Positions 58,360 to 64,000 of a DNA stretch of 64,000 bases are shown here, piece by piece. Position 1 is the first letter of the stretch, and every line of letters begins with the position of its first letter. The position numbers and the translations under genes are program-made. The stretch is from Dyella terrae (lineage in GTDB: Bacteria; Pseudomonadota; Gammaproteobacteria; Xanthomonadales; Rhodanobacteraceae): NCBI RefSeq assembly GCF_022394535.1, contig NZ_CP089414.1:3410001-3474000 (forward strand), read 5' to 3'. A model generated the notes under the pieces. That model was not told the origin of the DNA. It worked only from the letters and a program-made list of their open reading frames with translations, and did not search any database.

Positions 58360-58911
58360 ATGTCTCGTTTCGCTTCCCTTGCAGCACGCCCACGCGTGCT
58401 CGCTGTCGTTTCGCTGATCGTGCTCTTGGTTATTGGCGGCGGCATCTGGTTCTGGTCGACGGGGTCGGCATCGAGTGGCACAGGTAGCACCGGCGTGGCC
58501 AGTGCATCATCCGCGGCTGGCACCGACGACAACGGTGTGGGCATCTTGCTCGACCTGGCCAAGACCGCCGTGACCGAGAAGCGCCTCGTCGCGCCGGCCG
58601 GCAGCAATGCGTATGAGTTCTACCTCAGCGTGCTGCAGCTCGATCCGCAGAACAAATCGGCAATGGACGCGCTGCATGAGACTTTCCCTTCCGCTTCCGC
58701 CGACGTAGAGCGCGCGATCAACGACAACAGCCTGGATGAAGCCCAGCGCGAACTGTCGTTGCTGCGCGAATTCGACAGCACCAACTACATACTGTCGTTG
58801 CTGGGTGGCAAGCTGGATGCGCAGCGCCAGATCCAGACCCGCCAGGACGAAGCACGTGCCGCGGCGATGCAGGCGCAGCCGCAGTCGGCCGGTAACGGTT
58901 CGATGCCGTAA
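58360..58911 (+). CDS. Membrane-anchored protein sharing the TonB-like helical domain
   Basis: This 183-residue protein has an N-terminal membrane segment (VLAVVSLIVLLVIGGGIWFW), a Ser/Gly/Ala linker, and a helical domain (residues ~60-160) clearly homologous to residues ~65-160 of the protein at 56841: KRLVAPAGSNAYEFYLSVLQ compares with QRLLAPAGNNAFELYLAVLQ. There is no TonB domain, so it looks like a TonB-less copy. The Gln/Ala tail is low-complexity. Function is unknown. Confidence 0.78.
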   Translation: MSRFASLAARPRVLAVVSLIVLLVIGGGIWFWSTGSASSGTGSTGVASASSAAGTDDNGVGILLDLAKTAVTEKRLVAPAGSNAYEFYLSVLQLDPQNKSAMDALHETFPSASADVERAINDNSLDEAQRELSLLREFDSTNYILSLLGGKLDAQRQIQTRQDEARAAAMQAQPQSAGNGSMP

Positions 58912-58917
58912 TCGCCT

Positions 58918-59250
58918 TCAGCGCAACAAGGGACCTGCTTTCTTAAGCAGCAGGTCGACCAGTTCGGGCTGCATGAAGTCGTAGCGATCAGGAATATCCA
59001 GGCACACGATGCGCTTGCCGTGGAGCCGCGCGCCATGCCGTGCCTGCAGGCGCCGACGATGCGAGGCCTCCATCACTACGATCAGCTCGGCCCAATCCAA
59101 CTGGTCGGCGGAAAGCGGAGTTTCCGCATCGTCGGCCAAACCGGCCGAATCGACCTGCAAGTGTTCCCACTCGCCAAACACCAAAGCTGCGGTGGGGCTG
59201 CGCAGCCGGTGCCGGCTGCACAGGAACAGCACGCGTCGTGGTGCCGTCAT
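58918..59250 (-). CDS. Low-molecular-weight protein-tyrosine-phosphatase-like protein
   Basis: This 110-residue protein has the phosphatase P-loop CSRHRLRS (C-X5-R-S) near residue 11 and a C-terminal DIPDRYDFMQPELVD region with acidic residues that could supply the general acid. It is shorter than classic LMW-PTPs (about 150 residues) and fits a compact family seen in related genomes. The ATG at 59250 overlaps the stop of the preceding gene (ATGA), so it is coupled to it. A phosphotyrosine or arsenate-reductase-like activity is possible. Confidence 0.82.
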   Translation of the reverse strand: MTAPRRVLFLCSRHRLRSPTAALVFGEWEHLQVDSAGLADDAETPLSADQLDWAELIVVMEASHRRRLQARHGARLHGKRIVCLDIPDRYDFMQPELVDLLLKKAGPLLR

Positions 59251-59783
59251 TGCGCCGCGAGGTACTCGTCTTTCAGGCGCACGTAGTGGTCCGCCGAGTA
59301 ATGCAGCTGCTCGATCTGCTGGTCGCTGAGCACGCGTACGAGCTTGGCCGGGTTGCCCAGCCACAACTCGCCCTCACCCACCACCTTGCCCGGCGGGATC
59401 ACGCTGCCCGCGCCGACGAAGCCGTGCTTCATCACGACCGCGCCGTCGAGCACGGTGGCGTGCATGCCGATCAGACAGTAGTCCTCAATGGTGCAGGCGT
59501 GGATTACCGCGCCATGCCCGATGGTGACGCCTTCACCGATGATGGTCGGCTGGCCGCCGGGCGTATACGGGCCATCGTGCGTGACATGCACGACCGCGCC
59601 GTCCTGCACGCTGGTGCGCGCGCCGATGCGTATGTAGTTGACGTCACCGCGCAACACCGCGCCCGGCCAGATGGACACGTCGTCGAACAACTCGACCGCG
59701 CCGATCACCGTAGACGCAGGGTCGACATAAACGCGCTGATGCAGCGTGGGCCAGATGCCCTTGTACTTGCGTATAGGATCCAT
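59247..59783 (-). CDS. Gamma-class carbonic anhydrase-like hexapeptide protein
   Basis: This 178-residue left-handed beta-helix protein has repeated hexapeptide turns and His ligands in VVHVTHDGP, IGHGAVIHAC and nearby strands, suggesting a bound metal at subunit interfaces. It resembles YrdA/CaiE-type proteins, many of which show little carbonic anhydrase activity. A start at 59783 gives MDPIRKYKG; the longer in-frame option is low-complexity. The stop overlaps the downstream PTP-like gene by 4 bases. Confidence 0.9.
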   Translation of the reverse strand: MDPIRKYKGIWPTLHQRVYVDPASTVIGAVELFDDVSIWPGAVLRGDVNYIRIGARTSVQDGAVVHVTHDGPYTPGGQPTIIGEGVTIGHGAVIHACTIEDYCLIGMHATVLDGAVVMKHGFVGAGSVIPPGKVVGEGELWLGNPAKLVRVLSDQQIEQLHYSADHYVRLKDEYLAAQ

Positions 59784-59824
59784 GGGCCTATGGTACCTCG
59801 CTGCTTCCGGTCGCGCTGTGAGGG

Positions 59825-61540
59825 TTAGCCCTGCTCCTCTAGCACGCGCTTGGTGTAGCGGTACCCCGCTTCCATCGCTCGCTCCCAATCCTTCCAGTCG
59901 AGCATGCCGATATGTTCCAGTGGCGGCGTCAGCAGCAGGTCAGCGCGTTCGTGACGATGCTCGCTCGGCCCTTCGCTGTTGACCATGGCGGCGCGCACCA
60001 GGGTGGAAACCAACCCAGGACGTTGGATGTCCTGCCGCCCCAGCAACAGCTGCCACCATGGTGGCGTGGCGAATTCCTCAGCGGTGGTGAGCAGTGAAAT
60101 CTCCGCGCGGATATCGATGGCAGTGATGTGCGAGAGGCCGTCATCCGCCATCACGTCGGTGGGCAGGTTGTCGACCAGCGCGCCGTCCACGAACACGCGA
60201 CCGTGGTGCAGCACTGGCGGCAGTACGCCGGGAATGGCGCTTGACGCGCGCAGCCACAACCACAACGGGCCGTCTCGATGCACCTTCATGCCGTCTCCGG
60301 ACAGGCAGGTGGATACACAGAAGAACGGGAGCGTCAGGTCTTCGATGTCGAGCGCGCCGAAGGCGCGGCGCAGCATCAGCGCCGCGCGGCGGCCACGTGT
60401 GAGTGCGACGATGGGCAGCGTCCAGTCCGACAGCGGGCGGCCCTGCACAAACGCGCGTCGCAGCGTATCGATCGTGGTATCCAGTTCCCATCCCGCCGCC
60501 ACGCTGGCGCCGATGATTGCGCCGATGCTGGTGCCGCCCACGGCGTCGAACGTGTGGCCTGCTTCGTACAGCGCGCGCAGCGCACCTAGGTGCGCCACAC
60601 CGCGTGCGCCACCGCCGGCCAGGACGAGTCCGCGGGCATTGCCACTGATCACGCGTGCCAGCCGCGCGATGTCCGCCCGGCCACCAATATGGTGATGCTG
60701 CAGCTCTCCACTGAACTCGCTGCGCCATCGCTTCGCCGCGCCCAATGCCGGTTGGCGCCCCGGGTACAGCAGGATCAGATGGCGGGGGCGATGGCCGGCG
60801 CGCGAGGGATCCATCGGCATGGCTTCCGGCCACGGCCGCGACGGTTGCGCGGCTAGTGTTGGCAACAGCAGCACATCCGCCTGCCGCAGGCAGCGCTCTC
60901 GCCATAGGCTGTCGCCCATGCTGTCCAGATAGATGACGAAGCGCGCCTGCGCTTCGCGTTCGGCAAACCAGTCGCTACCCCGGCCGGCACCGTGCTCGGC
61001 GTCGATCACCACGCAGGTGCCCCAATGCTCCAGCTCCATCGCCAGCTGCATGGCCAGCGAGCGGGCGGGCACGTCGGCACTGGCGGGCAGTAGAGCGAAG
61101 GTGTGCGCGATGCCGGGGCTCTCGTCGCCCCGCATGCGTTCCTGCAGGCGGCCAATGGCGACCCGCGCCACGCCCAGCATCGCCTGTGGGTGACGTTGAA
61201 TCAGCGCCTCGTAGGCGGCCAGATCCAGTCGCAGCAGTTCGCTGTCGCGCAGCGCCCTTGCGGTGTGGTGGCGCGGCTCGCCGGTGATCAGCCCGATCTC
61301 CCCGATGCTGTCGCCGGCCGCCACCAGGCGTACCCATTCGGTGGGCCCGGCAAATACGCCAAGGCTGCCGCTGACCACGAAGTAAAGCGCGTCCGCCGGA
61401 TCGCCCTGCTTGAACAGGGTGCGACCTCCGGGGAGGGAAAACCATTGCAGTTCAGGAACCAGCGCGGCCAGCGCCTCGTCCCCGAGGTGCCCGAACACGT
61501 CGCTTCGACGCAGTAGGGCGGAAAAATCGGGCTTAGACAT
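59825..61540 (-). CDS. Patatin-like phospholipase with cyclic-nucleotide-binding domain
   Basis: This 571-residue protein has an N-terminal cNMP-binding domain (residues ~1-130: FKQGDPADALYFVVSGSLGV, GDSIGEIGLITGEPRHHTAR). A middle region of about 150 residues is followed by a patatin domain with LAGGGARGVAHLGAL (oxyanion), GGTSIGAIIGA (nucleophile Ser) and DGALVDNLP (catalytic Asp). The layout is that of the NTE/RssA-like phospholipase group, which deacylates lysophospholipids. The ATG at 61540 gives MSKPDFSALLRRS. It lies 41 bases upstream of the gamma-CA gene on the same strand. Confidence 0.9.
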   Translation of the reverse strand: MSKPDFSALLRRSDVFGHLGDEALAALVPELQWFSLPGGRTLFKQGDPADALYFVVSGSLGVFAGPTEWVRLVAAGDSIGEIGLITGEPRHHTARALRDSELLRLDLAAYEALIQRHPQAMLGVARVAIGRLQERMRGDESPGIAHTFALLPASADVPARSLAMQLAMELEHWGTCVVIDAEHGAGRGSDWFAEREAQARFVIYLDSMGDSLWRERCLRQADVLLLPTLAAQPSRPWPEAMPMDPSRAGHRPRHLILLYPGRQPALGAAKRWRSEFSGELQHHHIGGRADIARLARVISGNARGLVLAGGGARGVAHLGALRALYEAGHTFDAVGGTSIGAIIGASVAAGWELDTTIDTLRRAFVQGRPLSDWTLPIVALTRGRRAALMLRRAFGALDIEDLTLPFFCVSTCLSGDGMKVHRDGPLWLWLRASSAIPGVLPPVLHHGRVFVDGALVDNLPTDVMADDGLSHITAIDIRAEISLLTTAEEFATPPWWQLLLGRQDIQRPGLVSTLVRAAMVNSEGPSEHRHERADLLLTPPLEHIGMLDWKDWERAMEAGYRYTKRVLEEQG

Positions 61541-61651
61541 GGCGCGGGATGGTAAGGCTGGTGTTGTGACAAATCGTGACGTGGGGAGTGTGACGGCGGC
61601 TTGATTTCGACCCATTGGGTCGCCACGCTGGCAGGGCATTCAGGAGACACC

Positions 61652-63694
61652 ATGGAACAGACCAATCCGCTGCTGGCCGACGACACCCTGCCGGCGTTTT
61701 CGCAGATCCGCCCCGAGCACGTCACCCCCGCCATCGACGCCCTGCTGGCCGATTACCGCGCTGGCATCGAGGCACTGACCAAGCCCGGCGCCGCGCCCGA
61801 TTTCGCGAGCGTCATGCTTACCCAGGAGCGCCTGGAGCAGCGCCTGGCACGCGCCTGGGCGCCGGTAGGCCATCTGCATGCGGTGGCGGACAGTGAGGCA
61901 CTGCGGGAGGTCTACGGGCCAGCCGAGGAAAAGCTCACCGATCACGCCATCGAAGTTGGCCAGAATCGCGAGCTGTATCAGGCCGTCCAAGCCCTGGCCG
62001 ACGCGCCGGAGTTCGTCGGCTTGCCGCGCGCTGAGCGCGCGCTGGTGGAGCACGCGTTGCGCGACTTCCGCCTGTCCGGCGTCGCCCTGGAAGAGCCGGC
62101 GCGTTCCCGCTACCGCGAGATCGGCGTGGAACTGAGCCGTCTCTCCACCGAGTTCTCCAATGCCGTGCTTGACGCTACCGACGCGTGGCATGAGCACATC
62201 ACGGACGAGCGCGACCTCGCCGGCATCCCCGAGTCCGGCCGCGCGGTGCTGCGCCAGTATGCCAAGGAGCAAAACCTCGACGGCTACCTGGTCACGCTCA
62301 AGCAGCCGAGTGTGCAGGCTGTGCTCACCTACGCCGACAACCGTGGCCTGCGCGAGCGCGTGTACTGGGCGTATCAGACGCGCGCCTCCGACCAGGGCCC
62401 GCAGGCTACCAAGTACGACAACAGCGGGCGCATTGAACGCATCATGGCGCTGCGCCATGAGGCTGCGCGACTGCTCGGCTTCAACAATGCAGCGGAGGAA
62501 TCGCTGGCCACCAAGATGGCCGCGTCGCCTGCCGAGGTGATGGAGTTCCTGCGCGATCTGGCCAATCGCGCCAAGCCAGTGGCGCGCAAGGAGCTCAACC
62601 ACCTGCGCGAGTTCGCCACCACGGAGCTGAAGCTCGACAACCTCGAATCCTGGGATGTCGGCTACGCCTCGGAGAAGCTGCGCCAACGCGAGTACGACCT
62701 CGACGAGGAACAGCTGAAGCCCTACTTCCCGCTGCCGGCGGTGATCGAAGGCCTGTTCGGCCTCACCCAGCGGCTTTATGGCATCACCCTCAGCGCGCGC
62801 GACGGTGTCGACGTGTGGCATCCGGACGTGCGCTATTACGACGTGCGCGACGCCGACGGCCGCGTGTTCGCCGGTGCCTATGTTGATCTCTATGCCCGCA
62901 CCGGCAAACGCGGCGGCGCCTGGATGGATGTGTGCCGCGCCCGCTTCCGCGATGGTGAGAATGAGCAACTGCCGGTGGCCTTCCTCACTTGCAACTTTGC
63001 GCCGCCGACCGAAGGCCGCCCTGCGCTGCTCACACACGACGACGTGCTCACCCTCTTCCACGAATTCGGCCACGGCCTGCATCACTTGCTGACCGAGATC
63101 GCCCTGCCTTCCATCGGCGGCATCGACGGCGTGGAATGGGATGCGGTGGAACTGCCCAGCCAGTTCATGGAGAACTTCGGTTGGAACCGTGAAGCGCTCG
63201 ACCTGTTCGCCCGCCACTACGAAACTGGTGAGCGCCTGCCGGACGAACTGTTCCAGCGCATGCTGGCAGCGCGCCACTTCCATGCTGGCTTGTTCCTGGT
63301 GCGCCAGCTCGAGTTCGGCATGTTCGATTTCCTGCTGCACCTGGAATACGACCCGGCCAAGGGCGCTCGCACCATGGAAGTGCTGGAAGAAGTACGCCAC
63401 GACGTCGCCGTGCTGCATCCGCCAGCATGGCAGCGCTTCCCTCACGCGTTCTCGCACATCTTCGCGGGCGGCTACGCAGCCGGTTACTACAGCTATCTGT
63501 GGGCCGAATTGCTCAGCGCCGACGCCTTCGGCGAGTTTGAGGCGAATGGCGTGATCGACCGTGGCACGGGTGATCGCTTCCGCAAGGAAGTCTTGTCGGT
63601 CGGCGCCAGCCGGCCAGCCATCGAAAGCTTCATCGCCTTCCGTGGCCGCGCGCCGGAACCGGAAGCGTTGCTGAAGAGCCACGGTCTGGTTTGA
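61652..63694 (+). CDS. prlC: Oligopeptidase A (M3 metallopeptidase)
   Basis: This 680-residue zinc peptidase degrades short peptides, including cleaved signal peptides, in the cytoplasm. The zinc motif HEFGH is at residues 470-474, with the downstream Glu about 25 residues on in GGIDGVEWDAVELPSQF. The long helical N-terminal region and FMENFG block are typical of PrlC/OpdA. The ATG at 61652 follows CAGGAG. A hairpin follows the gene. It is divergent from the cNMP-patatin gene across 111 bases. Confidence 0.95.
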   Translation: MEQTNPLLADDTLPAFSQIRPEHVTPAIDALLADYRAGIEALTKPGAAPDFASVMLTQERLEQRLARAWAPVGHLHAVADSEALREVYGPAEEKLTDHAIEVGQNRELYQAVQALADAPEFVGLPRAERALVEHALRDFRLSGVALEEPARSRYREIGVELSRLSTEFSNAVLDATDAWHEHITDERDLAGIPESGRAVLRQYAKEQNLDGYLVTLKQPSVQAVLTYADNRGLRERVYWAYQTRASDQGPQATKYDNSGRIERIMALRHEAARLLGFNNAAEESLATKMAASPAEVMEFLRDLANRAKPVARKELNHLREFATTELKLDNLESWDVGYASEKLRQREYDLDEEQLKPYFPLPAVIEGLFGLTQRLYGITLSARDGVDVWHPDVRYYDVRDADGRVFAGAYVDLYARTGKRGGAWMDVCRARFRDGENEQLPVAFLTCNFAPPTEGRPALLTHDDVLTLFHEFGHGLHHLLTEIALPSIGGIDGVEWDAVELPSQFMENFGWNREALDLFARHYETGERLPDELFQRMLAARHFHAGLFLVRQLEFGMFDFLLHLEYDPAKGARTMEVLEEVRHDVAVLHPPAWQRFPHAFSHIFAGGYAAGYYSYLWAELLSADAFGEFEANGVIDRGTGDRFRKEVLSVGASRPAIESFIAFRGRAPEPEALLKSHGLV

Positions 63695-63702
63695 TCGTCC
63701 AC

Positions 63703-63735
63703 CCGCGCCAGCCAACCCGGCTGGCGCGGCCTTTC
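63703..63735 (+). terminator. Terminator-like hairpin after prlC
   Basis: A perfect 11-bp stem CCGCGCCAGCC/GGCTGGCGCGG (63703-63713 with 63719-63729) and 5-base loop are followed by CCTTTC. The T-run is short. Confidence 0.7.
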
Positions 63736-63755
63736 ACTTGCACAAGGATGTCCGC

Positions 63756-64000
63756 ATGAAAACGGCCGTTGCAGGCGTGTTGTGGCTGGTATTTGGCGTC
63801 GTGCTCTCAGCGCCAGCATGGGCCGCCTCACCGGATTGCGTTGCTATTGACGTGAGCGTGGATGACGCACATCACGCGATCGACGTTACCTTCCGCCCGC
63901 CAGCGTCGGTCACGCGCATCGCGCTGCAACCCTTGGCACCGTATAGCCGCAAGGCGTTGTGGCAGTCACCCGACGGCTCGGCACAGATCGAAGACGAGGC
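63756..64000 (+). CDS. Secreted hypothetical protein, cut by the window end
   Basis: The first 81 codons are present. The protein starts MKTAVAGVLWLVFGVVLSAP with a signal peptide ending AWA-A at about residue 23. The mature part begins SPDCVAIDVSVDDAHHAIDV, which looks like a beta-rich secreted domain. An AAGGA ribosome site precedes the start. The rest lies beyond 64000, so the family cannot be named; a secreted peptidase with an N-terminal beta-domain is one possibility. Confidence 0.7.
   Translation, partial: MKTAVAGVLWLVFGVVLSAPAWAASPDCVAIDVSVDDAHHAIDVTFRPPASVTRIALQPLAPYSRKALWQSPDGSAQIEDE

Noticed and set aside
61640..63715. A 691-codon open frame opposite prlC.
   Set aside because: It is a shadow of the conserved prlC gene with no recognisable domain.

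Overview
The window looks like the replication-origin region of a GC-rich gammaproteobacterium of the order Xanthomonadales, most likely family Rhodanobacteraceae (Dyella, Rhodanobacter or Rudaea type). The support is gene order and gene content: gyrB-recF-dnaN-dnaA on the minus strand back to back with rpmH-rnpA-yidC-mnmE on the plus strand, a tonB-exbB-exbD-exbD set next to pdxJ, the order lptM-dapF-DUF484-xerC-hslVU, and an acid-PNGase-like gene. The genus is inference; no 16S gene is present.

Layout. 1-7.6 kb: a patatin-like lipoprotein, a cysteine-rich zinc-ribbon-like protein, a secreted S9 peptidase, a radical SAM protein and a membrane-anchored patatin-like protein. 7.7-11.5 kb: a small YeaQ/GlsB membrane protein, an MHS-type MFS transporter and a DcaP-like porin. 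11.6-18 kb: acetyl-CoA synthetase followed by a CrbR-like response regulator and a convergent CrbS-like sensor kinase (frameshifted), a self-contained acetate-utilisation module. 18-22.1 kb: phosphopantetheinyl transferase, pdxJ and the TonB energy-transduction operon. 22.3-34.2 kb: a TPR protein, then the chromosome-origin core. The dnaA-dnaN gap holds DnaA boxes, a TAG-type DnaA-trio and AT-rich DNA, and recF carries two perfect parS-type palindromes. 34.3-42.2 kb: DUF805, an FtsK translocase (frameshifted, short N-terminus), ribokinase, a Spy-like periplasmic protein, GST, and a DPP-IV-type S9 peptidase (frameshifted). 42.3-49.4 kb: hslVU with a heat-shock-like promoter, GlpM, a TSUP fusion, xerC, DUF484, dapF and an LptM-type lipoprotein with an extra C-terminal domain. 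49.5-64 kb: an accessory-looking stretch with a hairpin-rich repeat, a GNAT/RLAN-ATP-grasp divergent pair, aroE, a cysteine-cluster protein, a PNGase A/H+-like glycoamidase, a cluster of paralogous small envelope proteins, LMW-PTP-like and gamma-carbonic-anhydrase-like genes, a cNMP-domain patatin, prlC and a truncated secreted-protein gene.

Genes near the origin follow the replichores: mostly minus from gyrB to dnaA and plus from rpmH to ftsK. Three genes (crbS-like, ftsK, DPP-IV-like) each have one reading-frame break in otherwise intact coding sequence. Two fit loss of one base, and the one in ftsK lies in a (GC)7 run. They may be assembly indels or real lesions. I see no IS element, prophage, CRISPR array, tRNA or rRNA. 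Small dispersed palindromic repeats are present at 1-145, 1253-1396, 13623-13760 and 50225-50582.
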